A stretch of 64,000 bases of DNA, from NCBI RefSeq assembly GCF_025564085.1, contig NZ_JAMGZJ010000071.1, positions 149,254-213,253 of the forward strand, read 5' to 3'. Below the pieces are notes generated by a model that saw only the letters and a list, made by a program, of their open reading frames with translations, did not search any database and was not told the DNA's origin. Shown in pieces: positions 30,669-39,800 of this stretch. The first letter of the stretch is position 1; each line of letters starts with the position of its first letter. The position numbers were made by a program, and so were the translations under genes. Source of the stretch: Silvania confinis (GTDB taxonomy: Bacteria > Pseudomonadota > Gammaproteobacteria > Enterobacterales > Enterobacteriaceae).

Positions 30669-30691
30669 AGCCCGCGCACTGGCGCGGGCTT
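30668..30691. terminator. Two-way terminator between the TRAP gene and mscS
   Basis: A perfect 10-bp stem (aagcccgcgc / gcgcgggctt) with an ACTG loop begins at the last base of the TRAP-protein stop codon. Its A-rich left flank gives T residues on the - strand, so it can also end mscS. Confidence 0.75.
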
Positions 30692-30709
30692 AAACGATCA
30701 TCGGGAGCG

Positions 30710-31567
30710 TTACTCCTCTCCTTCCTTCACGCGCTTAAAGTTCACGTCCATCTGCGGGTGCGGGAAGCTAATGCCGTTGGCATCAAAATCACGCTTCACG
30801 CGTTCCAGCACATCCCAGTAGACGCTCTGCAGGTCACTGCTGTTGCTCCAGACGCGCACCACAAAGTTGATCTGCGAGGCACCCAGTTCATTCAGGCGTA
30901 CCGTCATTTCGCGATCTTTAATAATCCGCTCGTCAGACTCGATGATGTTAGTAAGTAGCTGCTTCACCTTGTCGATATCGGAGTCGTATGTCACGCCAAT
31001 AATGAACTCATTACGACGCACCGGCTCGCGGGAGAAGTTGATGATGTTGTTGGCGATGATTTTACCGTTCGGGATCACGACGATCCGCCCATCGACGGTA
31101 CGCATGGTAGTAGAGAATATTTGCACCTGCAGTACGGTCCCCGCCACACCGCCCAGATCGACATACTCACCAGAACGGAACGGACGGAAGGTCACCAGCA
31201 GCACACCGGCGGCCAGGTTCGACAGCGAGCCCTGCAGGGCAAGACCGATGGCCAGACCGGCGGCACCGAGAACCGCAATCACCGAGGCCGTCTGCACGCC
31301 TACACGCCCTAGCGCGGCGATCAGCGTAAAGGCGATAATGCCGTAGCGCACCAGCGCAGAGAGAAAGTCCGCTACTGTGGCATCAATCTGACGCGCACGC
31401 ATCAGACGATTAACCGCATTCGACACGATACGTGCCACGATCATACCCACGATAATAATCGCGATCGCCGCGACGATGTTTACGGCGTAACTCAGCAGCA
31501 ACGCCTGATTGCGCACCAGCCAGGAGCCCGCGTTATTGATGCTATCTACAACACCGAGATCTTCCAT
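30710..31567 (-). CDS. mscS: Small-conductance mechanosensitive channel MscS
   Basis: MscS opens on membrane tension and releases solutes during hypo-osmotic shock. The 285 aa protein has three N-terminal helices, the third being the pore-lining Gly/Ala-rich helix ([20 protein letters not shown]), then the beta domain and the cytoplasmic vestibule. Length and sequence match the E. coli channel (YggB). Confidence 0.97.
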   Translation of the reverse strand: MEDLGVVDSINNAGSWLVRNQALLLSYAVNIVAAIAIIIVGMIVARIVSNAVNRLMRARQIDATVADFLSALVRYGIIAFTLIAALGRVGVQTASVIAVLGAAGLAIGLALQGSLSNLAAGVLLVTFRPFRSGEYVDLGGVAGTVLQVQIFSTTMRTVDGRIVVIPNGKIIANNIINFSREPVRRNEFIIGVTYDSDIDKVKQLLTNIIESDERIIKDREMTVRLNELGASQINFVVRVWSNSSDLQSVYWDVLERVKRDFDANGISFPHPQMDVNFKRVKEGEE

Positions 31568-31704
31568 TCAATTTTCCTTATCTAAGCCAGATCATAAAAA
31601 AGACTCCCACATCGAGGCAGGAAGCTGAGTAAAGGGTAAACAAAAAGCGAAGATATTGCCAAACAGATCACAAAAAGAGCCGTTGCAGCTCGTTGAAAAG
31701 GCAT

Positions 31705-31735
31705 AAAAAAAGCCCGCACACAGTGCAGGCTTTTT
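31705..31735 (-). terminator. fbaA terminator
   Basis: A 9-bp stem (agcctgcac / gtgcgggct on the - strand) with a 3-nt loop is followed by a run of T. It ends the epd-pgk-fbaA operon 20 bp after the fbaA stop. Confidence 0.85.
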
Positions 31736-31755
31736 GATGCTAATGGCAGCTCAAA

Positions 31756-32835
31756 TTACAGAACGTCAACCGCGTTCAGCTCTTTGAATGCCTGCTCCAG
31801 ACGGGTGATCATAGAGGTCTGTGCAGCACGCAGCCATACGCGTGGATCGTAGTATTTCTTGTTTGGCTGGTCTTCGCCTTTCGGGTTGCCCAGCTGACCC
31901 TGCAGGTAAGCTTCGTTAGCTTTGTAGTAGCCCAGAATACCTTCCCATGTTGCCCACTGGGTGTCGGTATCGATGTTCATTTTGATAACACCGTAGCTTA
32001 CAGAGTCTTTGATTTCCTGAGCAGAAGAACCGGAACCGCCGTGGAAGACGAAGTTCAGGCTGTTGTGCGGCAGGTTATGTTTCTTAGAAACATAGTCCTG
32101 AGAATCGCGCAGGATAGTTGGAGTCAGTACCACGTTACCAGGCTTGTACACGCCGTGTACGTTACCGAAGGAAGCCGCGATAGTGAAACGTGGGCTGATT
32201 TTGCTCAGCTCGGTGTAAGCGTAATCAACGTCTTCTGGCTGAGTGTACAGGGCAGAAGCGTCCATGTGGCTGTTGTCCACGCCGTCTTCTTCACCACCGG
32301 TGCAACCCAGTTCGATTTCCAGGGTCATGTCCATTTTGGCCATGCGCGCCAGGTATTTGGAGCAGATCTCGATGTTCTCTTCCAGAGACTCTTCAGACAG
32401 GTCGATCATGTGAGAAGAGAACAGTGGCTTACCGGTAGCGGCGAAGTGTTTTTCACCCGCGTCCAACAGACCGTCGATCCACGGCAGCAGTTTCTTCGCG
32501 CAGTGGTCAGTGTGCAGGATAACCGGAACACCGTAGTGCTCAGCCATCTGGTGAACGTGATGTGCGCCAGAGATTGCGCCCAGGATTGCTGCGCCCTGAG
32601 GAACGTCAGTTTTCACGCCTTTACCTGCGATGAACGCTGCGCCGCCGTTGGAGAACTGAACGATGACAGGTGCTTTAGCTTTGGCTGCAGTTTCCAGAAC
32701 GGCGTTGATGGAGTCGGTACCCACGCAGTTAACGGCTGGCAGAGCAAAGTTGTTTTCTTTAGCTACCTGGAACACTTTCTGAACGTCATCACCGGTGATC
32801 ACGCCAGGTTTTACGAAATCAAAAATTTTAGACAT
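31756..32835 (-). CDS. fbaA: Class II fructose-bisphosphate aldolase
   Basis: FbaA splits fructose 1,6-bisphosphate into dihydroxyacetone phosphate and glyceraldehyde 3-phosphate using zinc. The 359 aa protein shows the catalytic ILHTDHCAKK (Asp109, His110) and the other zinc histidines in NVHGVYKPG and VFHGGSGSS. It is the last gene of epd-pgk-fbaA, 89 bp after pgk. It has the biased codon use of a highly expressed gene. Confidence 0.98.
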   Translation of the reverse strand: MSKIFDFVKPGVITGDDVQKVFQVAKENNFALPAVNCVGTDSINAVLETAAKAKAPVIVQFSNGGAAFIAGKGVKTDVPQGAAILGAISGAHHVHQMAEHYGVPVILHTDHCAKKLLPWIDGLLDAGEKHFAATGKPLFSSHMIDLSEESLEENIEICSKYLARMAKMDMTLEIELGCTGGEEDGVDNSHMDASALYTQPEDVDYAYTELSKISPRFTIAASFGNVHGVYKPGNVVLTPTILRDSQDYVSKKHNLPHNSLNFVFHGGSGSSAQEIKDSVSYGVIKMNIDTDTQWATWEGILGYYKANEAYLQGQLGNPKGEDQPNKKYYDPRVWLRAAQTSMITRLEQAFKELNAVDVL

Positions 32836-32924
32836 GTTACGAGTCCTGTATCTTCGGCCTTGGAAAGGGGCGTGCTCTAATAAGCGCGCTGAAAATTGGG
32901 CAGGTTTCCCTGCCCTGAAATGGC

Positions 32925-34088
32925 TTACTTCTTAGCGCGCTCTTCGAGCATCGCTACTGCCGGCAGAACTTTACCTTCCACGAATTCGAGGAATGCGCCG
33001 CCGCCAGTGGAGATGTAGGAGATCTTGTCGGAAATACCGAACAGATCGATAGCTGCCAGAGTGTCACCGCCGCCAGCGATGGAGAAGGCTTCGCTGTCTG
33101 CAATCGCGTTAGCCACGATTTCAGTACCTTTGCGGAAGTTAGGGAATTCGAACACGCCAACCGGGCCGTTCCACAGAATGGTTTTTGCGTCTTTCAGGAT
33201 GGCAGCCAGTTTCTCTGCAGAAACGTCGCCCAGGTCCAGAATCTGCTCTTCATCTTTGATGTCAGCAACAGATTTCAGTTCTGCGGTTGCGGTTTCGGAG
33301 AACTCGGTCGCCACACGAACATCAGTAGGAACCGGGATATCACACGTGGTCAGCAGACGTTTGGCTTCTTCAACCAGGTCAGCTTCATACAGGGATTTAC
33401 CCACGTTGTGGCCTTGAGCGGCAACGAAGGTGTTGGCGATACCACCGCCAACGATCAGCTGGTCAGCAATTTTGGACAGAGAGTCCAGAACGGTCAGTTT
33501 GGTCGAAACTTTAGAACCACCAACGATAGCGACCATTGGGCGAGCAGGCTCTTTCAGCGCTTTACCCAGTGCTTCCAGTTCGTCTGCCAGCAGTGGACCT
33601 GCACAAGCAACGTCTGCGAATTTACCGATACCGTGGGTAGAAGCCTGTGCACGGTGAGCCGTACCGAAGGCATCCATGACGAATACGTCGCACAGTGCAG
33701 CGTATTTTTTGGACAGCGCTTCGTCGTCTTTCTTCTCGCCTTTGTTAAAGCGAACGTTTTCCAGAACAACCAGTTCACCCGCAGCGACTTCAACGCCGTC
33801 AAGGTAGTCTTTAACCAGACGTACCGGGTTAGACAGTTTGTCTTTCAGGTAATTAACAACCGGGAGCAGAGAGAATTCTTCGTTGTACTCGCCTTCGGTC
33901 GGACGACCCAGGTGGGAGGTAACCATCACTTTTGCACCCTGCTTGAGCGCCAGTTCGATGGTTGGCAGAGAGGCACGAATACGCGCGTCGCTGGTAACTT
34001 TACCCTCTTTAACCGGTACGTTCAGATCTGCACGGATGAAAACGCGTTTACCTGCCAGATCCAGATCGGTCATCTTAATTACAGACAT
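32925..34088 (-). CDS. pgk: Phosphoglycerate kinase
   Basis: Pgk makes ATP from 1,3-bisphosphoglycerate in glycolysis. The start at 34088 ([11 protein letters not shown]) yields 387 aa, the E. coli length. Visible motifs are RADLNVPV and SHLGRPTEG at the substrate site, and GGGDTLAA plus [10 protein letters not shown] in the nucleotide-binding C-terminal lobe. It lies 48 bp after epd. Confidence 0.98.
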   Translation of the reverse strand: MSVIKMTDLDLAGKRVFIRADLNVPVKEGKVTSDARIRASLPTIELALKQGAKVMVTSHLGRPTEGEYNEEFSLLPVVNYLKDKLSNPVRLVKDYLDGVEVAAGELVVLENVRFNKGEKKDDEALSKKYAALCDVFVMDAFGTAHRAQASTHGIGKFADVACAGPLLADELEALGKALKEPARPMVAIVGGSKVSTKLTVLDSLSKIADQLIVGGGIANTFVAAQGHNVGKSLYEADLVEEAKRLLTTCDIPVPTDVRVATEFSETATAELKSVADIKDEEQILDLGDVSAEKLAAILKDAKTILWNGPVGVFEFPNFRKGTEIVANAIADSEAFSIAGGGDTLAAIDLFGISDKISYISTGGGAFLEFVEGKVLPAVAMLEERAKK

Positions 34089-34136
34089 GGTGAATCCTCT
34101 CATTGATTCTAAAGTTTTGCAGACGCACGACGCGTC

Positions 34137-35156
34137 TTACCTGAAACCTTGTGCAGCCATTGCTAACGTGGTGTCGAGCATTCGGTTAGCAAAGCCCCAT
34201 TCGTTGTCACACCAGACCAGCGTTTTGATCAAGTGCGCCCCACTCACGCGCGTTTGCGTGCCATCAACAATGGCGCTGTGCGGATCGTGGTTAAAATCTA
34301 TTGAGACCAACGGTAATTCCGTATAGTCAACTATACCATGAAATGCTTGCTGCGCCGCTTTTTGCAGCAACAGGTTGACCTCACTGGCTTTTACCGGTTT
34401 TTTGACGGTAACGCTGAGGTCGATTGCCGTCACGTTGATGGTCGGAACACGCACGGCAATGGCTTCAAAACGGTCATGAAACTGGGGGAAAATTCGGGAG
34501 ATGCCGGCCGCCAGTTTGGTATCCACCGGAATGATCGACTGACTCGCCGCGCGAGTGCGTCGCAGATCCGGGTGGTATGCGTCAATGACCTGCTGATCGT
34601 GCATCGCGGAATGGATCGTGGTCACTGTGCCCGATTCAATTCCGTAGGCATCGTCCAGCAGTTTGATGACCGGAATAATACAGTTGGTGGTGCAAGAGGC
34701 GTTGGAGACAATACGGTGTTCCGCTTGCAGCTCAAGATGATTGACGCCGTAAACCACGGTGGCATCGAGATCGTTGCTGCCAGGATGTGAAAAGAGCACT
34801 TTCCTGGCGCCAGCCGCCAGATGAGCCTCACCGTGTTCGCGGTTGCCGTAAACGCCGGTGCAATCGAGAACCACATCAACACCCAGCTCACGCCAGGGTA
34901 ATGCCTCGATCGTCGGTTCATGCAGGATGCGAATCACGTCGTCGCCAACGAGCAGTTGCTCTCTTTCCTGACGGACATCCCAGGCAAAGCGCCCATGGCT
35001 GGTGTCATATTTCAACAAATGCGCCATGCCCGTAGCATCCGCCAGTTCATTGATTGCCACCACGGTGATTTCCGCACGACGCCCGGATTCATACAAAGCA
35101 CGAACCACGTTGCGTCCGATGCGACCGAAGCCATTAATCGCTACGCGTACGGTCAT
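34137..35156 (-). CDS. epd: D-erythrose-4-phosphate dehydrogenase
   Basis: Epd oxidises erythrose 4-phosphate to 4-phosphoerythronate, the first step of pyridoxal phosphate synthesis. The start at 35156 ([16 protein letters not shown]) gives 339 aa; the longer frame has no homology upstream. It has a GAPDH-like fold with NAD motif NGFGRIGR and the catalytic cysteine in SNASCTTNC at about residue 155. It heads epd-pgk-fbaA, downstream of a Cra box. Confidence 0.97.
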   Translation of the reverse strand: MTVRVAINGFGRIGRNVVRALYESGRRAEITVVAINELADATGMAHLLKYDTSHGRFAWDVRQEREQLLVGDDVIRILHEPTIEALPWRELGVDVVLDCTGVYGNREHGEAHLAAGARKVLFSHPGSNDLDATVVYGVNHLELQAEHRIVSNASCTTNCIIPVIKLLDDAYGIESGTVTTIHSAMHDQQVIDAYHPDLRRTRAASQSIIPVDTKLAAGISRIFPQFHDRFEAIAVRVPTINVTAIDLSVTVKKPVKASEVNLLLQKAAQQAFHGIVDYTELPLVSIDFNHDPHSAIVDGTQTRVSGAHLIKTLVWCDNEWGFANRMLDTTLAMAAQGFR

Positions 35157-35278
35157 AAGTCTCCTGCAAGGCTTTCCCTGATTTGAGGTGGCTGACAGAG
35201 TAATCCAGCAGCGCGCCAAGGGGAATCCTCGCCTGTCACAAACTCCAACTGATTGGTCAATTGTCGAACATTTAATCG

Positions 35279-35294
35279 ACTGAAACGCTTCAGC
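35279..35294 (-). promoter_or_regulatory. Cra (FruR) operator upstream of epd
   Basis: The sequence actgaaacgcttcagc is a near-palindrome that on the - strand reads gctgaagcgtttcagt, close to the Cra consensus GCTGAAACGTTTCAAG. It lies 123 bp upstream of epd in the 376-bp gap shared with the divergent PPC/ECF operon. Cra control of epd-pgk-fbaA is known in E. coli, which supports the call. Confidence 0.7.
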
Positions 35295-35351
35295 TAGAAT
35301 AGGCGAAACCCGGAATAAAGGGAATGTCTGTCCAGACCAATAAGCCAGCTA

Positions 35352-35367
35352 TATGACGCACGTCACA
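35352..35367. promoter_or_regulatory. CRP site in the epd / PPC-ECF divergent region
   Basis: The sequence tatgacgcacgtcaca matches TGTGA-N6-TCACA with a single mismatch in the left half. It is 196 bp from epd and 166 bp from the PPC-domain gene, so it could act on either direction. The rest of the 35157-35532 gap is AT-rich, and I recognise no riboswitch in it. Confidence 0.55.
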
Positions 35368-35532
35368 TTTCGCGGCTGAATATCGCGGGTTTTATTCCAT
35401 ATTTCAGAATCGTGCATAAGCGTAGCAATATCTTTTCGTTGTCGCGGCGTAAATCCTGATTTATATCAGAAAGCCGATCAGCCCGCGTCGATATCATCTG
35501 CGCCACGTCCGAGTCTCGGAGTCCTGCAATTT

Positions 35533-35958
35533 ATGACCATGCCCCACTTACATTCCTCCGCAGCGCGTTTTTATGCGCTTCGTCTGCTTCCCGGACAGGA
35601 AGTCTTTAGCCAGTTACACGCCTTTGTGCAGCAGCACCAGCTCTACGCCGCCTGGATTGCCGGATGCACCGGTAGCCTGACCGACGTTGCGTTGCGTTAC
35701 GCCGGACAGGACGCCACGACGCTGTTGACGGGCACGTTTGAGGTGATCTCGCTTAATGGCACGCTCGAGCTGACCGGCGAGCATTTGCATCTGTGCATTT
35801 CCGATCCGCAAGGGGCGATGCTGGGTGGGCACATGATGCCTGGCTGCACCGTGCGTACCACGCTTGAGCTGGTGATTGGCGAGCTGGATACGCTGGCGTT
35901 TAGCCGCCAGCCCTGCGCCCTCTCCGGCTATGACGAACTGCATATCTCAACCCGTTAA
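35533..35958 (+). CDS. PPC-domain (DUF296) protein
   Basis: This 141 aa protein is a single PPC domain. The signature EHLHLCISDPQGAMLGGHMM, with its conserved histidines, is at about residues 83-102. In plants the PPC domain accompanies AT-hooks; bacterial stand-alone versions lack them and have no settled role. They form trimers with a possible metal or ligand pocket. It begins at 35533, or possibly 35539. It is first in a five-gene run with an ECF transporter, 25 bp before the S component. DNA binding is not shown by the sequence. Confidence 0.85.
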   Translation: MTMPHLHSSAARFYALRLLPGQEVFSQLHAFVQQHQLYAAWIAGCTGSLTDVALRYAGQDATTLLTGTFEVISLNGTLELTGEHLHLCISDPQGAMLGGHMMPGCTVRTTLELVIGELDTLAFSRQPCALSGYDELHISTR

Positions 35959-35983
35959 TCGACTACTCAGCAAGAGGTTCTCT

Positions 35984-36562
35984 ATGGCGCGTCGCCCGTT
36001 TTCCAGCCAGTCTTTAGTCCTGATTGTTATCGCTATCGCTATCAATATGGTGGGGGGGCAGTTGATCAGCATGCTCAAGCTGCCTATTTTTCTCGACTCC
36101 ATCGGCACCTTAATCAGTGCGGTTCTGCTTGGCCCGGTGATTGGCATGCTGACCGGGCTACTCACCAATTTGCTCTGGGGACTGCTCACCGATCCGATTG
36201 CCGCCGCCTTTGCGCCGGTGGCGATGGTGATCGGCCTTGTCGCCGGTTGGCTGGCGCGGGCGGGCTGGTTCCGCACCCTGCCAAAAGTGGTGGTCAGCGG
36301 CATCATTATTACCCTGGCAGTCACGGTGGTTGCTGTCCCGTTACGCACTGCGCTCTTTGGTGGCGTAACCGGTAGCGGTGCCGATCTGTTTGTCGCCTGG
36401 ATGCACTCTGTTGGCCAGGGCCTGGTGGAGTCAGTCGCCATTACCGTGCTGGGCGCCAATCTGGTTGATAAAATACTGACAGCAGTGCTGGTCTGGATAT
36501 TGTTGCGCCAGCTGCCATTGCGCACCACCCGCCATTTCCCGACGATGTCAGCAGTGCGCTAA
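35984..36562 (+). CDS. ECF transporter S component (substrate-binding membrane subunit)
   Basis: This 192 aa protein has about six membrane helices and a typical ECF-S layout. Its N-terminal region is KLPIFLDSIGTLISAVLLGP, followed by small-residue-rich helices such as GMLTGLLTNLLWGLL. The start at 35984 leaves a basic N-terminus (MARRPFSSQS), expected for a cytosolic end. The S component fixes specificity, but I cannot assign it to a known vitamin, metal or base class. It abuts the T component: TAA is followed at once by ATG. Confidence 0.82.
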   Translation: MARRPFSSQSLVLIVIAIAINMVGGQLISMLKLPIFLDSIGTLISAVLLGPVIGMLTGLLTNLLWGLLTDPIAAAFAPVAMVIGLVAGWLARAGWFRTLPKVVVSGIIITLAVTVVAVPLRTALFGGVTGSGADLFVAWMHSVGQGLVESVAITVLGANLVDKILTAVLVWILLRQLPLRTTRHFPTMSAVR

Positions 36563-37270
36563 ATGCATCCGTTTACCTCGTTAACGCTGTGGGCGCTGGC
36601 GGCCTGCACCACCTTGCTGCTTCCTGTAGAGAGCGTGCTGCCGGTGTACAGCGCAGCCACTTTTATGTGTCTGCTGGCGCGGAAATCGACGCGTCGACGA
36701 GCAAAATATGTGGCCTGGTTGATGCTCTCGTTGGGGGTGGGATTGTGGCTGGTACACGGCGGCTGGCTGACGGCGTGGATCAGTGGTCAGCCTCGCGATC
36801 CGCAACGCTGGGCGCATGCCATTACCCTGTGGCTGCGCATTCTGGCGATTGTGTCGACCTCACAGCTGTGGATGGCGTATGTGCCGGTGCCGCAATTTAT
36901 CCGGGCGCTGTTCGCCTCGCGCCTGCCGCCGGGCATGGCTTACCTGTTTGCCGGCCCGCTGCTGGTCGTTGAACAGCTCAAGCGCCAGCTGGCGATTATT
37001 CATGAAGCCCAGCGCGCCCGCGGCGTGCCGTTGGATGAAGCCTGGTATCAGCGTCTGCGCGCGATGCCTGCGTTGATTGTGCCGCTCACGCAGAATGCAC
37101 TGAACGATTTAGCCGTCCGCGGCGCAGCGCTGGATATGCGCGGCTTTCGTCTGCATCGCACACGCACCACGCTGTGGGCCCCTCAGGACAGTCGCTTACA
37201 ATGTCTGGTGCGCTACGGAATGGTGCTGATGATGGTCACGGAAATCGGAGTCTGGATATGGTTACGCTAG
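36563..37270 (+). CDS. ECF transporter T component (EcfT)
   Basis: EcfT couples the ATPases to the S component. This 235 aa membrane protein has hydrophobic helices in residues 5-35, 48-75 and 85-110 and near the C-terminus. It has a cytosolic coupling region with two Arg-Gly motifs, RARG at 151-154 and DMRGF at 191-195, the hallmark of EcfT/CbiQ proteins. Its start immediately follows the S-component stop, and its end overlaps the first ATPase gene by 13 bp. Confidence 0.85.
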   Translation: MHPFTSLTLWALAACTTLLLPVESVLPVYSAATFMCLLARKSTRRRAKYVAWLMLSLGVGLWLVHGGWLTAWISGQPRDPQRWAHAITLWLRILAIVSTSQLWMAYVPVPQFIRALFASRLPPGMAYLFAGPLLVVEQLKRQLAIIHEAQRARGVPLDEAWYQRLRAMPALIVPLTQNALNDLAVRGAALDMRGFRLHRTRTTLWAPQDSRLQCLVRYGMVLMMVTEIGVWIWLR

Positions 37271-37935
37271 AACAGTTTCGCTATCGTCCTACCCACGCCA
37301 CGCGTCCGCCTTCGTGCTTTGATTTCCACCGCGCAGAACCGGGGATGGTAGCGATTTTTGGCGATAACGGCAGCGGGAAAAGTACCCTCGCCCAGTTGAT
37401 GGCCGGTTGGTATCCAGACTTTCTCCCCGGTGACATCGAGGGCAAGGGCATCCTGCTGGGAAATCCTGTCGGCCAGCTGTCTTTGGTGGAGCAGTCCCCC
37501 ACCATTCAACTGGTGCAGCAATCACCTTATCTGCAGCTTTCCGGCTGTACGTTTAGCGTGGAGGAGGAAGTGGCGTTTGGCCCGGAAAATCTGTGCCTGG
37601 GCGAGGCCGAAATCCTGCGCCGTATCGATGCCGCGCTCACGCTGACAGACTGTCACCCGCTGCGCTATCGCCACCCCGGCACGCTGTCTGGGGGCGAAAC
37701 CCAGCGGGTGGTGATCGCCAGCGCGCTCGCCATGATGCCCCGGCTTTTAATCCTCGATGAAGCCTTCAGCCGACTGACGGCGCAGGCCACCGGCCAACTG
37801 CTGGATCGGCTGGCGCACTGGGCGCAGGAGCACGGCTCGCTGATTGTGCTTTTCGAGCGCCATCACTCTCCTTTTATCACCTGCTGCCAGCAGGCGTGGC
37901 AACTGCGCGACGGAGCGTTATTTCCCCTATGCTAA
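37258..37935 (+). CDS. ECF transporter ATPase subunit 1
   Basis: This 225 aa ABC ATPase has Walker A GDNGSGKS at 35-42, a Q-loop near Gln87-88, a normal signature LSGGE at 143-147 and Walker B LLILDE ending at Glu168. The H-loop is unusual: the strand LIVLFERHH places Glu about where the switch histidine normally stands (about residue 200), with His two positions later. It should pair with subunit 2 encoded next. The start at 37258 lies inside the end of the T gene. Substrate unknown. Confidence 0.87.
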   Translation: MVTLEQFRYRPTHATRPPSCFDFHRAEPGMVAIFGDNGSGKSTLAQLMAGWYPDFLPGDIEGKGILLGNPVGQLSLVEQSPTIQLVQQSPYLQLSGCTFSVEEEVAFGPENLCLGEAEILRRIDAALTLTDCHPLRYRHPGTLSGGETQRVVIASALAMMPRLLILDEAFSRLTAQATGQLLDRLAHWAQEHGSLIVLFERHHSPFITCCQQAWQLRDGALFPLC

Positions 37936-38594
37936 CCCTGAATCAGGTCACTTATCGCTGGCCAGATGCCGCAGACGACTGCCTGCGCGAGATCTCGCTT
38001 GAACTGAAAGCCAGCGAATGGCTGGCATTGACAGGCGATAACGGCGCGGGGAAATCCACGCTGCTGCGCATTATGGCGGGCCTGCTCTCCCCTTCATCCG
38101 GCGCGGTGACCTTCAACGGTGAACCGATCGCGAAGCTCAAAAATCGTCAGCGCGCCCGTCACCTTGGAGTGCTGTTTCAGGAGGCGGAAAATCAGATCTT
38201 CCACAGCAAGGTTATTGAGGAAGTGGCGTTTGGCCTGAAGCTACAAAAATTACCTGCGGCAGACATTGCGCGTCGTACCCAGGCTGCGTTGCAGCTTTGC
38301 CAGTTAGAAGACGTCGCCGACGCGCATCCGCTGGATCTGCACACAGCGCAGCGGCGAATGGTGGCGGTAGCCAGCCTGGAGGCAATGGCGCCAGAGATTC
38401 TGCTGCTGGATGAACCCAGCCGCGATTTTGATGCGCACTGGCTGGCGGTATTTGAACACTGGCTGGCGGTCTGTCGCGGTCGGGGAACCAGCGTCATCGC
38501 CATCAGTCACGATTCGGCATTTACGCCGCGTCATTTTTCACGCGTTGTTCGCCTGCATAACGGATCGCTCACCCGATCCGATACTCACCGTTGA
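37929..38594 (+). CDS. ECF transporter ATPase subunit 2
   Basis: This 221 aa ABC ATPase overlaps subunit 1 by 7 bp. It has Walker A GDNGAGKS at 36-43, Q-loop Gln84, Walker B ILLLDE ending at Glu162 and a normal H-loop His194 (AISHDSAF). The signature is degenerate: LHTAQ at 137-141 in place of LSGGQ. Together with subunit 1 this predicts a heterodimer with one consensus and one degenerate ATP site. Its 3' end overlaps the convergent yggC gene by 26 bp. Confidence 0.87.
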   Translation: MLTLNQVTYRWPDAADDCLREISLELKASEWLALTGDNGAGKSTLLRIMAGLLSPSSGAVTFNGEPIAKLKNRQRARHLGVLFQEAENQIFHSKVIEEVAFGLKLQKLPAADIARRTQAALQLCQLEDVADAHPLDLHTAQRRMVAVASLEAMAPEILLLDEPSRDFDAHWLAVFEHWLAVCRGRGTSVIAISHDSAFTPRHFSRVVRLHNGSLTRSDTHR

Positions 38595-39279
38595 CTGTCA
38601 TCTCCAGCATAAGATCCGCAGGCAGGCTGTTTTCCAGAACCCGATAAACATTTGGTCCATCGGTACGTTCATAAAAAGCCTCAGCTTCAGCTTGCGACAG
38701 ACCCCCTGCCATTTTTCGTTCAATCAGACGTGTACGCAGGGTATGGGCTGGTGCACGAATGAAAAGCGAAAAGTCGCAGAATTCAGCCAACACCTTCCAT
38801 CTTTCGTCATCCCGCAGTAACCAGTTGCCTTCAACTATTACGACAGGTGCCGTTACCACAACAGCCTCTTCAACCGGGTCGTGCTTTTGTCGGTCATATT
38901 GCGGCCAGGTGCAATCACCTTCTTTCAGCAGACGCAGATTTTGCGCAAGCTTTTCAACATCAAAGGTTTCGGGTGCGCCTTTATATGCACGCAAGTTGTG
39001 GGCATCCAGCCAGGCATTATAGTGATGGAAACCGTCCATTGGCAGCGTCTGGATCTGTGGCTGATGGGGTTCCTGACGGGAGAGATATTCCCAGAAAGTG
39101 GTCAGCGTGGATTTTCCCGTGCCGGGTGCTGCGCTCAGAAAAACAATCGTACGCCGCTCCGGATTCGCGGAATGGACTTTCGTGAGCTGTTGCAACAACG
39201 GTTTGTGAACGTTCTCTATTTCATCATCATTGTAAAACGCTTCAACATGAAGCCCATTGACCATCAGTCCAATTTTCAC
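38569..39279 (-). CDS. yggC: P-loop kinase-like protein YggC
   Basis: This 236 aa protein is of the uridine kinase/pantothenate kinase-like P-loop class. Walker A is SAAPGTGKST at 49-58, and the DGFHHYNAWL and EGNWLL segments match that fold. It is 4 bp into the end of yggD and last in the cmtB-to-yggC operon. The likely role, by family and context, is phosphorylation of a sugar or nucleoside; the substrate is unknown. Its stop lies inside the convergent ATPase gene. Confidence 0.9.
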   Translation of the reverse strand: MKIGLMVNGLHVEAFYNDDEIENVHKPLLQQLTKVHSANPERRTIVFLSAAPGTGKSTLTTFWEYLSRQEPHQPQIQTLPMDGFHHYNAWLDAHNLRAYKGAPETFDVEKLAQNLRLLKEGDCTWPQYDRQKHDPVEEAVVVTAPVVIVEGNWLLRDDERWKVLAEFCDFSLFIRAPAHTLRTRLIERKMAGGLSQAEAEAFYERTDGPNVYRVLENSLPADLMLEMTVNGEYRIG

Positions 39280-39785
39280 GGCGTTAATTCCTTTAAAATT
39301 GTCGTTACCGCAAGTGTCATTGCCGTCTTGACCATCCCGGTAAAGCGAACCTCAGACCACGTAGCAAAGTCAGCAAATTTCATCGACTTCAGCGCGCCAT
39401 ACAAGGTGGCATTACGGATAATACAGTTCACGTTGCTGATAAAATCCCAGGTGATGTCATCGGCGAAACCGGGGATCTGCTCCTGTTCGTTCAGATACTG
39501 ATAAAACTGGGAAAAATGGGTTATATCGGCATACAGCCACTTGTCCATTTTCCCCAGCGCATAGATCAGGCGTAACGCAACGTCGATATCGTCAAGGGGC
39601 CCGCTCTGGGCGAGTAACGGCTTCACTGCATATTCCACGATCTCTTCATCGTTATTGATAAACAGCGACGGCAGAAAACGCTTAATACCCAGCAGCAAAA
39701 TGCTATGCGCCGTTGTCATAAACGTGAGTAAGTTGTCCTGAGCATCCAGTAGCTCAAGCACATCATCTTCTGTCAGCGTCGTCAT
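39276..39785 (-). CDS. fumE: YggD, MtlR-family protein (reported fumarase E)
   Basis: This 169 aa helical protein resembles MtlR, the mannitol operon repressor, over its length, as does its E. coli orthologue YggD. YggD has also been reported to have fumarase activity (FumE). The two views are not reconciled. Its place next to a mannitol-type PTS favours a regulatory origin. It overlaps yggC by 4 bp and follows yggF by 15 bp. Confidence 0.88.
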   Translation of the reverse strand: MTTLTEDDVLELLDAQDNLLTFMTTAHSILLLGIKRFLPSLFINNDEEIVEYAVKPLLAQSGPLDDIDVALRLIYALGKMDKWLYADITHFSQFYQYLNEQEQIPGFADDITWDFISNVNCIIRNATLYGALKSMKFADFATWSEVRFTGMVKTAMTLAVTTILKELTP

Positions 39786-39800
39786 TCGTTTTCCGGGAAA

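Noticed and set aside
35984..38594. Cobalt or nickel transporter (CbiMNQO type)
   Set aside because: The T and ATPase subunits resemble CbiQ/CbiO, but there is no CbiM or CbiN, and the S component lacks the N-terminal His motif of metal-specific S subunits.
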